Below, piece by piece: positions 17,782 through 26,554 of a stretch of 64,000 nucleotides of DNA (positions are counted from its first letter, which is position 1; each line of letters begins with the position of its first letter). The stretch lies in the NCBI GenBank assembly GCA_019745975.1, contig JAIESQ010000011.1:41615-105614 (forward strand), written 5' to 3'. Below the pieces are notes generated by a model. That model saw nothing but the letters and a program-made list of their open reading frames with translations. It searched no databases and was not told the DNA's origin. A program made the translations under genes and the position numbers. Source of the DNA: Pirellulales bacterium. Lineage in GTDB: Bacteria; Planctomycetota; Planctomycetia; Pirellulales; JAEUIK01.

Positions 17782-19926
17782 TTGGTAGACCAGTTGTCTG
17801 CAGCTCGACGATGGACCGATAGCCGCTGGCTTGCGAAAGTCGCCGCGGCCTTGGCAACCGTGCTGGTCGTCGGGGTTCTGGCTGTGGTTTATGGCCTGCT
17901 CCGAGGCTTTTCTCCCCTGGACGTTCTCGTCTGGAATCCTTCGTCCGGTCGAGACATGGTCATCGTGATGACGGTCATCCTGTCGGCGCCGTTGTGGTTT
18001 TTTGCTCCGGGCGAAGGACGAAAGTCGTGTTCCATCGGGAATACGCTCCGCTGGATTTTGGTTTTGGCCGCGGTCAATTCGACTGCGCTGATTGCGATCC
18101 GCCTCGTCAAGCAACCGCTCGTAAATCCGTTCATTACCGCTAGTCGAGATACGCTGGTAGTCTCGGACTGGATGTGGTGGATCGTGCCCGCGAGTCAGGT
18201 TTGCGGTTTGCTGCTGCTGGCGCTCTACACGCTGGGAGTCGGCCGAATCTTCACGGGGATCGCGGTTGGACGCGCGCTGTTATTTATCGTTCTGCTGGCG
18301 ACGTGCTTCGACGTCGTTCCCTTGATCGCGAACGGCAAGCTCGAGGGGGTTGCCGAATTGTTGCTGATATTCGGCTTGGTTGCTGCCGGCTTGCGTAGCC
18401 GGTGGTTGCTGTCGCGTTTCGAAACTCGGCCGAAGCCATGGCTGGTGGCGATCGCACTGGCGATCTTGATCGGTTTGCCAGCCGGCTACTGGGCGGTTCA
18501 GGTGCTTGGTCGTACGACACCCTCGCCAGTTGCTGCACGTCCGAACATCCTGCTGATCACGCTCGATACGGTTCGCAAGCAGAACCTGAGCTTGTATGGG
18601 TATTCGAGGCAAACCACGCCGCAGCTCGAGCGGTTCGCCAAGCGCGGAGTTGTCTACACGAATGCCATCGCGCCATCGTCGTGGACCTTGCCGACGCATG
18701 CGAGCATCTTTACCAGCTTGTTGCCGCTGGAGCACGGCGCCGAACAGGTCGGGCTGGGACTGCAACCGCATGCGCGGACGCTGGCCGAATCGCTGCGGGA
18801 GAGCGGTTACGCGACTGCGGGATTTGTCGCTAACGACATGTGCGGCAAGCACACCGGTCTTGCGCAAGGATTCCAATACTATGATGAACTGAAGCCGTGG
18901 TGGTGCGGCTCCATCGTCACGGCTGCAACGGCGCAGTTCCTCGGAGGGGTGCCACGCCGAACGGCCGCGGACATCAATCGCTCGTTCCTGAAATGGCTTG
19001 ACCGCCAACGAGGCCAACCGTTCTTTGCGTTTCTCAACTATTACGATGCGCACGGCATATACGAGGTTCCCGATCCCAGCTTTGACCGGTTTTCGACGGC
19101 AACACGCCGTGAGCGCCGCAAGCTAAAAACGAAATGGTCGATCGCGGACGTGCCGTTCCGACCGGACGATCCCAGCGAGCGGCAATACGCCATCGACAGC
19201 TACGACGGCGCCATCGCGTATCTCGATGACCAGCTAGGTCGATTGTTCGACGCCCTGCAGCGCCAAGGCCTGTTGGACAACACGATCGTTGTCGTTACCA
19301 ACGATCACGGCGAACACTTCGGCGAAAATGGGAAATGGGAACACAGCGACAGCTTGTATCGACAATTGATTGACGCGCCGCTAATTATCGTTTATCCGCC
19401 GAAGATCGCGGCAGACGCGGTAGTCGAGCAGCCCGTCACGCTGACGCAGATTCCGGCGACGCTCGTTGAGCTGGTGGGCCTGGAAAAAGAGACCGCCTTT
19501 CGCGGTGCATCGCTCCCGACGGCAGCGCCGCTTGCCGGCGGCGCGGTGGCAACCGTCCAACTCGACTTGATCTTTTCGGAGACCTGCCCGAACCAGGAGG
19601 ACCGATCTGAAGACCGGCTGTGTTCCATTGTCGCCAATGGCTGGCATTACATTCGTCGCTGCAGCGATGGCGACGAAGAGCTCTACGACTATCGAGCAGA
19701 TCCTCTCGAGTCGCACAACCTGGCCGACGAGCCAAGGTTTCAAGACAACCTGACGTCGCTGCGCGGACTGCTGCTGCAAAACTATCCGGGGCGAGGGTCC
19801 GACCCGACGACCTCCGCGCAGGTGGTGGCGCCACGACAACACGTACCTGCATGGGTTGCTTGCCGCTGTGGGTGCTGCCGGCCACCAGGGGCGCTGGGGC
19901 TGTTTCTCTATCGGCTCGGCCCGTAG
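17782..19926 (+). CDS. Membrane-anchored sulfatase-fold hydrolase lacking the Cys nucleophile
   Basis: 714 residues. The first 240 form about six or seven membrane helices. From residue 250 a sulfatase/alkaline phosphatase-fold domain follows: PNILLITLDTVRKQNLSLYG (metal-site Asp), then SSWTLPTHASIFTSLLP, and late TNDHGEHFGENGKWEHSD (metal-site Asp/His). At the formylglycine position (CxPSR in true sulfatases) the sequence reads TLPTH, so Thr replaces Cys. This suggests a Thr-dependent phosphotransferase or phosphodiesterase rather than a sulfatase. The start is TTG at 17782; no in-frame ATG lies between the upstream stop at 17716 and this TTG. The tail is hydrophobic (LGLFLYRLG). The role may be modification of surface polymers, which is inference. 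Confidence 0.75.
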   Translation: MVDQLSAARRWTDSRWLAKVAAALATVLVVGVLAVVYGLLRGFSPLDVLVWNPSSGRDMVIVMTVILSAPLWFFAPGEGRKSCSIGNTLRWILVLAAVNSTALIAIRLVKQPLVNPFITASRDTLVVSDWMWWIVPASQVCGLLLLALYTLGVGRIFTGIAVGRALLFIVLLATCFDVVPLIANGKLEGVAELLLIFGLVAAGLRSRWLLSRFETRPKPWLVAIALAILIGLPAGYWAVQVLGRTTPSPVAARPNILLITLDTVRKQNLSLYGYSRQTTPQLERFAKRGVVYTNAIAPSSWTLPTHASIFTSLLPLEHGAEQVGLGLQPHARTLAESLRESGYATAGFVANDMCGKHTGLAQGFQYYDELKPWWCGSIVTAATAQFLGGVPRRTAADINRSFLKWLDRQRGQPFFAFLNYYDAHGIYEVPDPSFDRFSTATRRERRKLKTKWSIADVPFRPDDPSERQYAIDSYDGAIAYLDDQLGRLFDALQRQGLLDNTIVVVTNDHGEHFGENGKWEHSDSLYRQLIDAPLIIVYPPKIAADAVVEQPVTLTQIPATLVELVGLEKETAFRGASLPTAAPLAGGAVATVQLDLIFSETCPNQEDRSEDRLCSIVANGWHYIRRCSDGDEELYDYRADPLESHNLADEPRFQDNLTSLRGLLLQNYPGRGSDPTTSAQVVAPRQHVPAWVACRCGCCRPPGALGLFLYRLGP

Positions 19927-19943
19927 CTGGAAGGAGCAATTAC

Positions 19944-20183
19944 ATGACGTATCCGTTTCCACCGGACGTGCAGCAACTCGTGCGCGAGCAAATGGCGCTG
20001 GGGAGTTTCTCGTCCGAAGACGAGTTGTTGCGCGCGGCGCTCCACGCTTTGGAAGAGCAGCGTCAAGCGATCGTGTACGACGATCCGGAGACGTTGGCAG
20101 GCATTCGTCGTGGTCTGGAAGAAATGAAAGCGGGGCTGGGTCGACCGTTCGAGGAATTCGACGCCGAGTTCCACGCCAAGTGA
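19944..20183 (+). CDS. ParD-like ribbon-helix-helix antitoxin (no toxin partner seen)
   Basis: A 79-residue protein from the ATG at 19944, with AGGAG 8-9 bases upstream. FPPDVQQLVREQMALGSF followed by SSEDELLRAALHALEE matches the ribbon-helix-helix core of ParD/CopG antitoxins. The C-terminal part (IRRGLEEMKAGLGRPFEEFD) is the acidic toxin-binding tail. The 142 bases behind it do not encode a ParE/RelE-like protein, and the next gene is convergent. It starts 17 bases after the sulfatase-fold gene. It is either an orphan regulator or the survivor of a decayed toxin-antitoxin pair. Confidence 0.72.
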   Translation: MTYPFPPDVQQLVREQMALGSFSSEDELLRAALHALEEQRQAIVYDDPETLAGIRRGLEEMKAGLGRPFEEFDAEFHAK

Positions 20184-20280
20184 TTCATCGCGCGAGCTAG
20201 CGCGCGAAGCAAATTCGACTCGACTGAGCTCGCCGAAGTCCACGGCTAACAAGAGTATTTCTCGCGCTCAGCCAGCTACT

Positions 20281-20317
20281 TCGCAATCTTTGCGTTCTTC
20301 GCGTGCTCTGCGGTGAA
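20281..20317. repeat. Short recurrent repeat (AEHAKNAKIAK type)
   Basis: On the minus strand the sequence reads TTCACCGCAGAGCACGCGAA, then a string of GAACGCAAAG-type units. I recognise this as a short low-complexity repeat seen between genes in many planctomycete genomes. It is directly behind the PLP-lyase stop and has no coding role. Confidence 0.35.
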
Positions 20318-20325
20318 TCCTCTTT

Positions 20326-21756
20326 CTACAGCCGGTAGTACACGTCCATCACCTGCTTGAGCATGTCGTGGACGATCGAGCGGTCGGGGATCGCGGCCGC
20401 CATGCCGTAGATCGGGGCCATGCCCCCTTCGATGTTCGGCGTGTCGCGCACGAAGGCCACTGCTTCGCCCAGGTCTTGGACAAATCGCTCGGCCACGCCC
20501 GGCTGAGTTTGCCGCAACGTGGGGCTGACGTGGATGCCGGCCGGATGCTGCAAGCCGGTCAGGGCCCAGCCGCGGGCCGACATCTGATCGAGCACCTGGT
20601 ACATGTCGAGCGACGCCGAACCGATCGCGAAGGGCCCCAGCGAGTTGCCCAAGAGGTGCAGCTCGGGGATGCCGGCGATGCCTTGCTTCATCGCGTCGAC
20701 GGCCGCCAGAATGCGGCGCGTCGCTTCGAGGTAGCCTTGCTCGCCGATCGAGACCAGGGCCGCCCAGCAGGCCGCGCTCAAGCCGCCAGGGCGGCTGCCG
20801 GAGAAGGTCGGCGAATAGTACAAGCCGCCAGGCCAGTCCGACGTGGTGAAGTACTGGAAGTGCCGCAGCTCCTGGCCGCGGTACAGCACGACTGAGGTGC
20901 CCTTGGGGGCGTAACCGTACTTGTGGGTGTCGCAAGACATCGAAGTGACACCCGGCACGCGGAAGTCGAACGGCGGCACGTCGCGCCCCAGCTTTTCGGC
21001 CCAGGGCAAGAAGTACCCACCCAGGCAGCCGTCGATGTGCAGCAAGAGCCCGTGCTGTTGGGCCAATTCGCCGAGCTGGTCGATGGGGTCGATCGTGCCG
21101 TAGGGGAAGTTCACGGCCGAACCGACCAGCGCGATTGTGTTGGGGCCGATCGCGTCGGCCACGGCATTCACATCGACGCGCAGCGCGTCGTCGAGCGGCA
21201 CGATCTTGAGTCCCATGCGGAAGTACTGCGCCGCTTTGTGGAACGCCGCGTGCGCCGAGATGGGTACCACGATCTCACCATCGCGGATGCCACGCTTGGC
21301 CTCGGCCCAGTCGCGGGCCGTCTTCATCGCCAACAAAATGCTCTCTGACCCGCCCGAGGTGACCGAGCCACAGATGCCCTCGGGCGTGCCGAAGGGCGCG
21401 GTGGTGCGATCGGCCCCCAGCATGTTGGCCGTCATGGCGACGATCTCGGCCTCGAACTTAGCGGCGCTGGGCCAAAGATCGGAGTGCAACTGATTGGCCT
21501 GCGATTGCAGGGCGTAGGCTTCGGTGACGAACTTCACGTGTTCGTCATCGCCGTGATAGACCGAGCCGGAGGCGTAACCCTGCTTCCAGCGTCCCTCTTC
21601 GATGGCGCGCAGCTCGGCCAGCTCGGCGAGCACTTCGGCGCGCGGGCGACCGGCCGCGGGCAGCTTGCGATTGGCCGGGAAGCGCTCGCGGTACGGGTGC
21701 ATCATCTGATCGATGGGGGCCAACAGGCCCAGCTCTTCTTCAACTTCGTGCGACAC
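20326..21756 (-). CDS. PLP-dependent decarboxylase/lyase resembling sphingosine-1-phosphate lyase
   Basis: 476 residues, fold type I. The GTG at 21756 has GAGGAA about 6 bases upstream. The pyridoxal-lysine motif is SCDTHKYGYAPKGTSVVLY (Lys near residue 276), which is much closer to sphingosine-1-phosphate lyase (Dpl1/SPL) than to glutamate decarboxylase. VTSGGSESILLAMKTARDW is the phosphate-binding region, and HIDGCLGGYFLPWAE follows before the Lys motif. No membrane helix is present, unlike eukaryotic enzymes. It follows the FGGY kinase gene by 46 bases in the same direction, so the pair may phosphorylate and then cleave an alcohol substrate. That pathway is inference. Confidence 0.8.
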   Translation of the reverse strand: MSHEVEEELGLLAPIDQMMHPYRERFPANRKLPAAGRPRAEVLAELAELRAIEEGRWKQGYASGSVYHGDDEHVKFVTEAYALQSQANQLHSDLWPSAAKFEAEIVAMTANMLGADRTTAPFGTPEGICGSVTSGGSESILLAMKTARDWAEAKRGIRDGEIVVPISAHAAFHKAAQYFRMGLKIVPLDDALRVDVNAVADAIGPNTIALVGSAVNFPYGTIDPIDQLGELAQQHGLLLHIDGCLGGYFLPWAEKLGRDVPPFDFRVPGVTSMSCDTHKYGYAPKGTSVVLYRGQELRHFQYFTTSDWPGGLYYSPTFSGSRPGGLSAACWAALVSIGEQGYLEATRRILAAVDAMKQGIAGIPELHLLGNSLGPFAIGSASLDMYQVLDQMSARGWALTGLQHPAGIHVSPTLRQTQPGVAERFVQDLGEAVAFVRDTPNIEGGMAPIYGMAAAIPDRSIVHDMLKQVMDVYYRL

Positions 21757-21802
21757 GTGAGGTTCCTCGTCGTGGTCTGGATGCGATGTATTTGGTGGAA
21801 TT

Positions 21803-23401
21803 CTAGCGATGGCCGTCGACTGGCCTGTTGTTCATCTGACGGAACAGTTTGCGGTTGGCGCGGTAGGCCGCCAGAAAGTTCCGGTAGGACTGCTCGTAAA
21901 TTGCGCGATTCGTGGCACTTGGCAGGTAGGTGTTGGCAAACTCCACGCGGCGCGGGATCTCTTCGACCGGCAGTTTCTCGAGTGCCACCAGGGCCGCCAG
22001 CGCCGCGCCGCGGGCGATGGCGACCTGCGGATCGGCTACTTGGCGGATCGGGCAGTCGAATACGTCGGCCAGTATCTGGCACCACACCGGGCTGCGCGCG
22101 CCACCACCGATGAAGTTCAGCGAGGCGAACCGTCGGCCGCAAAACGCTTGCACGCTATCGCGCAACCAACGCAGATTGTAGGCCACGCCTTCGAAGATCG
22201 CACGCGCAGCCTGGGCGCGCCCCGTGGGAAGCGACTGATTCAGAAATCCGCCGCGCAGGGCGCTGTCGCCTGAAGGGGGTCCGCCACCGTTCAGCCAAGG
22301 AAGGAACAACAGCCCTTCGCTGCCGGCGGGCACCGTGGCGGCCAGGCGCTCGAGCCGCTCGAAGGCGTCGGCCGGCCGCTGGCCGATTGCGATATCGTCT
22401 TCGGGGTAGAGCCAATTGTCGAGAAACACTTCGACGCACTTGCCCGCAGGGCCGAGCTCGGCCATCACCATGTTGCGCCCTGGCAAGGCCGAGGGCATGG
22501 TCGCCAGGTAACGCGACAGATCGGTCTTGCGGAATGGCACAAAGCAGGTCAGCCAGCTCGACGTGCCCACGCAGACGTGCGCGTCGAAGTCGTCGACCGT
22601 GCCGGCGCCGAGCGCGGCCGCCTGGCTATCCCCCAGGCTGGCGACCACTTTGACTTGCGGGCTCAGTCCCCAGGCGGTGGCCACCTCGGACAGAAGTGTG
22701 CCGACCGTAGCGCCAGCCGGCACGAGATCGGGTAGCTTCTCGCGCGGGATGCCCGACCAGGCCAACAGCCGCGGCGCGTAATCGATGTTGGGATTGTGAC
22801 GGTTGTTCGTCAGCAGATACGGATAGATCGAAGCATGCGAAGCGGCAAAGCGGCCTGTGAGTCGCAGGTTGAGATAGTCGGCCGGCTCGAGGAACTTATG
22901 CGTCTGGAGATAGATGTCGGGCCGCTCGTGCTTGAGGAAAAGCATGTGGGCCAGCGCGTCGGCACCCGAGTGTGTCGGAGCGCCACCGGTGTACCACATC
23001 CAGCCCAGCAGTCGCGTCAGTCCGTAGTCTTGAATCTTGATCAGCCCCCGAGTGATGTCTCGCGTGTAGGGGGCGCCGCGGCGATCGGTCCAGTGAACGG
23101 CGCGCGACAGGGCCCGACCATCCGCGGCGACTGGCACGGTGACCGACCACTGGCCCGTACAAGCGATGGCGACGACCCGGTCGAGCGGCACCGGGCGCGG
23201 GTCGAGAATCTGTCGCGCGAGCCGATCGAAGCTGCCCCACCACGCGTCGGGATCTTGCTCGGCGCCACCGTCGGGCAGATAGTGCGTGGCAATGCGAGCG
23301 GAGGCGTGCGCCACGACCCGGCCCGAGTCGGCCACGAGGGCGACCTTGGGGCCACCGCTCCCCAGGTCGATCACCAAAACGTACGAGCTTTCGCGCGTCA
23401 T
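21803..23401 (-). CDS. FGGY-family carbohydrate kinase (xylulokinase-like)
   Basis: 532 residues from the ATG at 23401 (MTRESSYVLVIDLGSGG). The first phosphate loop VLVIDLGSGGPKVALV is followed by the sugar-binding segment HWTDRRGAPYT and LEPADYLNLRLTGRF. The C-terminal signature LNFIGGGARSPVWCQILADV and RQVADPQVAIARGAALAALV complete the ATPase fold. The substrate is not decided by sequence; polyols or ketoses such as xylulose, ribulose or glycerol are possible. It is the first gene of a two-gene unit with a sphingosine-phosphate-lyase-like enzyme. Confidence 0.85.
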   Translation of the reverse strand: MTRESSYVLVIDLGSGGPKVALVADSGRVVAHASARIATHYLPDGGAEQDPDAWWGSFDRLARQILDPRPVPLDRVVAIACTGQWSVTVPVAADGRALSRAVHWTDRRGAPYTRDITRGLIKIQDYGLTRLLGWMWYTGGAPTHSGADALAHMLFLKHERPDIYLQTHKFLEPADYLNLRLTGRFAASHASIYPYLLTNNRHNPNIDYAPRLLAWSGIPREKLPDLVPAGATVGTLLSEVATAWGLSPQVKVVASLGDSQAAALGAGTVDDFDAHVCVGTSSWLTCFVPFRKTDLSRYLATMPSALPGRNMVMAELGPAGKCVEVFLDNWLYPEDDIAIGQRPADAFERLERLAATVPAGSEGLLFLPWLNGGGPPSGDSALRGGFLNQSLPTGRAQAARAIFEGVAYNLRWLRDSVQAFCGRRFASLNFIGGGARSPVWCQILADVFDCPIRQVADPQVAIARGAALAALVALEKLPVEEIPRRVEFANTYLPSATNRAIYEQSYRNFLAAYRANRKLFRQMNNRPVDGHR

Positions 23402-23539
23402 GCACCGGAGCGTAGTTCCGCTGGGCAGAGTCGGCAACCCGACAGTCGGCCGCTGGCTGGAATAACTTGCCGCTTGTCAGGTTGGCACCGCGCGCGAGAA
23501 TAACGGCGGCGCGCGTGGCATTGGGGTCAGGAAATCTTG

Positions 23540-24244
23540 ATGGGCGAAGCTCCCAAAGCGGTGGTGCTGGTAAGCGGTGGCCTCGATTCGGCTACGGCGC
23601 TGGCAATCGCGCAGGCCGAGGGTTTCGCGACCTACGCGATCACGTTTCGCTACGGGCAGCGGCACGCCATCGAGGTGGCGGCCGCCCGGCGTGTCGCCGA
23701 GCGGCAAGGCGCGGCTGGGCACGCAGTGGTCGATATCGACTTACGGCAATTTGGCGGTTCGGCCCTGACCGCCGACCTGGCGGTGCCCAAGGGACGCGAC
23801 GCCGCGAGCATGGCCGAGGGAATCCCGATCACCTATGTGCCGGCGCGGAATACCATCTTTCTTTCCTTCGCGCTGGCCTGGGCCGAAGTGCTGGGGTCGA
23901 CTGACGTTTTTCTGGGGGTCAACGCGATCGACTACAGCGGCTACCCCGATTGCCGACCCGAGTACCTGGCCGCCTATGAGCGGATGGCGAACCTTGCCAC
24001 GCGGGCGGGGGTGGAACAAGGTGCGCGGCTCAAGATTCACGCGCCGCTAGTGTCGCTCACGAAAGCCGCGATCATTCGCCGCGGCGTCGAATTGGGCGTC
24101 GACTACTCGTTAACGACCAGTTGCTACGACCCCGCGCCAGAGAGCGGCGCGGCGTGCGGCCAGTGCGACTCGTGCCAACTGCGATTGCGCGGCTTTGCCG
24201 AGGCCGGCCTCGTCGATCCGGCGCGTTACATCTCAGGCGCTTGA
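23540..24244 (+). CDS. queC: 7-cyano-7-deazaguanine synthase
   Basis: QueC converts 7-carboxy-7-deazaguanine to preQ0 using ATP and ammonia, in queuosine synthesis. The PP-loop [14 protein letters not shown] is at residues 8-21. [13 protein letters not shown] and the segment [16 protein letters not shown] follow. The zinc site is [18 protein letters not shown], with four Cys near the C-terminus. 234 residues is the usual size. The ATG at 23540 is preferred over TTG three bases earlier; AGGA lies about 6 bases upstream. No other queuosine genes are next to it, and no preQ1 riboswitch was recognised upstream. Confidence 0.95.
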   Translation: MGEAPKAVVLVSGGLDSATALAIAQAEGFATYAITFRYGQRHAIEVAAARRVAERQGAAGHAVVDIDLRQFGGSALTADLAVPKGRDAASMAEGIPITYVPARNTIFLSFALAWAEVLGSTDVFLGVNAIDYSGYPDCRPEYLAAYERMANLATRAGVEQGARLKIHAPLVSLTKAAIIRRGVELGVDYSLTTSCYDPAPESGAACGQCDSCQLRLRGFAEAGLVDPARYISGA

Positions 24245-24269
24245 TGCACCTGTGTGTCGGGCAGCTCCC

Positions 24270-24370
24270 TGTGCGCCCCAACTTCCTCGGGGTTCGATCC
24301 TCGAACTCATCGAGGACCAAGCCGCTCGGCACGCTGCTCGTTGTGCGCCCCAACTTCCTCGGGGTTCAAT
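24270..24370. repeat. Two 29-bp direct repeats, 72-bp spacing
   Basis: Copies at 24270-24298 and 24342-24370 read TGTGCGCCCCAACTTCCTCG then GGGTTCRAT, with one mismatch. Each contains CCCC...GGGG and can form a short hairpin. The second copy ends 1 base before the stop codon of the minus-strand gene at 24372, so both are in its 3' region. Confidence 0.75.
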
Positions 24371-24371
24371 A

Positions 24372-24695
24372 TCAAAACACGTCGAGAATGAAGTGGTGGC
24401 CCGAATGGAAGCGGCGCCGTTGCGGGTAGTAGTTCTGCCAGGCCTTGTTGTAGACCGGCACGCGCATCTCGGGCGGATAGCGGTAGTACAAGCTCTCCGC
24501 GCTGCGATAGTAGTCGGGGCCCCAGAAGTTCTGCGGATAGTAGATGTATGGATAGTGGTAGAAGCGTTCCCAATCGGTGCTGTTGTACGAGTGGCCCCAC
24601 TGGCGACCGTAGGCCTGTTGGGCCGCGGCATCGCTGGGCGCCAGGGCCATCGCGCCTAGCGCACAAGCGATCGCGAGAACGGTCCGGCGAAGCAT
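24372..24695 (-). CDS. Small secreted planctomycete protein (Tyr-rich)
   Basis: 107 residues from the ATG at 24695, with GGGAG about 9 bases upstream. A signal peptide (MLRRTVLAIACALGAMALAP, cut after AAA) precedes a short aromatic-rich domain: ERFYHYPYIYYPQNFWG, LYYRYPPEMRVPVYNKAWQ and a C-terminal HSGHHFILDVF. I recognise this pattern as a conserved Planctomycetes-only family, often carried in databases under the unsupported name calmodulin-binding protein. The function is unknown; it is probably periplasmic or cell-wall. Confidence 0.78.
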   Translation of the reverse strand: MLRRTVLAIACALGAMALAPSDAAAQQAYGRQWGHSYNSTDWERFYHYPYIYYPQNFWGPDYYRSAESLYYRYPPEMRVPVYNKAWQNYYPQRRRFHSGHHFILDVF

Positions 24696-25146
24696 GTGAG
24701 TTCTCCCCTCTCGGCGGGTCAATCGGCGTGGCCAACGGGCGGGTCGCGGCGAGTAGCAGGGCGCTCACTGCCGCCGCGTGGTATGGGTCGGTACCCTATG
24801 AATCGACCGGCACAGCGGGAATATCCGCTACGTTTGGCAGGGCCGGCAGATTTTGCCCAAACGCCGAAGACCTCCAGGCGGACAGCTATTCTGAAAGGTC
24901 CGGGAATTTGCGTCCCGACCGTCCCGGACGCGAGTTCCTCGATGCTAAGTCATTTCTGGGTTAAGTGTTGCGTCGGGACGCAGGCCGCAAAGGCCCGCGT
25001 CCCGCTTGCGTCCCGAAGGGCGTTTTGCGTCCCGGGTAAGTAGTGGGAGCTGCGGCTCGGGCCGCGTACAGGTCACCCGCCAACAGGATCGCGAGATCGC
25101 AAACCGCCAGCACCCCGATCCGCGTTGGGTCCGAAAGGCTGCGACT
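24696..25146. other. Intergenic region with GCGTCCCG motif cluster
   Basis: 451 bases upstream of the small Tyr-rich gene and downstream of the DUF1559 gene. Between 24909 and 25035 the octamer GCGTCCCG occurs four times (about 24910, 24997, 25007, 25027), plus one near-complement (GTCGGGACGC at 24972) and CGTCCCGGACG. The open frames through it lack any protein-like composition. The first part should hold the promoter of the 24372 gene. Confidence 0.5.
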
Positions 25147-26208
25147 TCAAGGAGTCGTGGCGTCGTTCGGATTAACGACCTTGAACTCCGAGCTATCGAC
25201 TCCCTTACGCTCCGCTCGCGTGATCAGATACCTGAGCGCCGTGGCGTCGATCGTTTCGGGCAAGAAGCGCACGCTGCCATCACAAAACAGAGCGCATGCG
25301 CCCCCCGGATGAAAACTGAAAATCTCGTCGTTGGGTCCGCAATTGTTCGTGGTCCAGGGACAATCCGCCGGCCCATTGTTTGGCGTGCTGTTGTTGTTGA
25401 TCACGCTCTTGAGGTTTCCGGTGGCAGCATTGGGAGGTCCCGAGACCCCGTTGCCGTTATCCGGCTCCGCCCAGCGGTTAATGGCTCGATTTCCGCTGGG
25501 AGTTGGTTCGTCGGCGCTGTTACCCGCCGCGATCACGGGATCAGGGTAGCCGGAAATGGTGTGCGGCTCCTCCGTTTCGTAGTTGCGTCCCGAGTCCTCC
25601 GAGATCGCGATCGTGTGACTCGTGCCATCCACAATGTCCGCCATACGGACGCCAACGTAACCGGTTGGCGAGCTCGACTTCACCCGCAGACAAAGTGCGC
25701 CGTCGGCCCGGGTGGGGCGGTTTCTGATCCTCGTCGTCGGGTCGATATCGGTATAGACAGTGGGCATGTAGTCGGTCGAGCCATAGCCTTGAGGATCGGG
25801 GGAATACAGGCCATTGCTAGGGCAGAGGAACGCGGGAATTCTTGTGCGTGCCGCGAGCTGATTAGCCGGAAAGCGTTTGTCGTTGTACGCATATTGCAGG
25901 TTCATCATTTGAGCGACCTGACCCTGCTCCAGGAACCGCAGGATTTGCGTAAAAGTCGAATGGAGATCGAAGGTGGTCGTCTTCGTCTTCCAGTCGGTTC
26001 CCTCGCCGCCCGTGGGGAAGGTGCCATAAACCGACTCGTGGTTGTGGAGCCCCAGGCCCAGTTGTTTCAGGTTGTTCATGCACTGGGTCTTGCGGCCGGC
26101 CTCGCGGGCGGCTTGCACGGCCGGCAATAACAGGGCAATCAGCACTCCGATGATCGCGATCACCACCAGCAGTTCAACCAGAGTAAAGCCACGATTTGAC
26201 TTGGCCAT
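25147..26208 (-). CDS. DUF1559 prepilin-like secreted protein
   Basis: 353 residues from the ATG at 26208, with GAGGAG about 8 bases upstream. The type IV pilin-like N-terminus is [20 protein letters not shown], with prepilin peptidase cleavage expected after the Gly. [20 protein letters not shown] and [15 protein letters not shown] are hallmarks of DUF1559. The C-terminus has [18 protein letters not shown], the second family signature. Planctomycetes carry tens to hundreds of copies, thought to be pseudopilin-like surface proteins; individual roles are unknown. Confidence 0.95.
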   Translation of the reverse strand: MAKSNRGFTLVELLVVIAIIGVLIALLLPAVQAAREAGRKTQCMNNLKQLGLGLHNHESVYGTFPTGGEGTDWKTKTTTFDLHSTFTQILRFLEQGQVAQMMNLQYAYNDKRFPANQLAARTRIPAFLCPSNGLYSPDPQGYGSTDYMPTVYTDIDPTTRIRNRPTRADGALCLRVKSSSPTGYVGVRMADIVDGTSHTIAISEDSGRNYETEEPHTISGYPDPVIAAGNSADEPTPSGNRAINRWAEPDNGNGVSGPPNAATGNLKSVINNNSTPNNGPADCPWTTNNCGPNDEIFSFHPGGACALFCDGSVRFLPETIDATALRYLITRAERKGVDSSEFKVVNPNDATTP

Positions 26209-26554
26209 TGTCACACTCCTCATGAGTAGGTCCCCCACATCCTGAGCGAAGTTCCGCAGCTACCCGGCACGCGAGCAGCCACGCCGGGCGAATGTCGGAA
26301 GAAGGACTCGCGCGGCGAGGGCTGATTTCGTGCTAGCTAGCCCCGAGAGAAAAGCTAGCTATTTACATGAAGATCAGATGGGGCTCGTGTTCAGATCGAG
26401 TGACAATTGGGGGAAGATTGCAGTGAGACCTGGGCTGGCGCGAGGCGGTGAAGCGCCAAGAACACATAGCGGACCCTGACCCCCGGCGCGAGTCCACGAC
26501 TGGGCCCGACGCGCGACGACGATAGGCTGCGACGTGGGGGACAGAAGTAGCGGC
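26209..26554. other. Divergent intergenic region
   Basis: 346 bases between the DUF1559 gene and the histidine phosphatase gene. An 8-bp hairpin (tagctagc / gctagcta, 26336-26363) is followed by a short T run and an AT-rich stretch. No small gene is seen. Promoters for both flanking genes should be here. Confidence 0.45.

Noticed and set aside
20184..20325. ParE-type toxin after the ParD-like gene
   Set aside because: No frame of sufficient length and no ribosome-binding site; the DNA is repeat-like.
23402..23539. preQ1 riboswitch before queC
   Set aside because: No H-type pseudoknot sequence pattern of class I or II is visible; only a GC-rich hairpin-like stretch.
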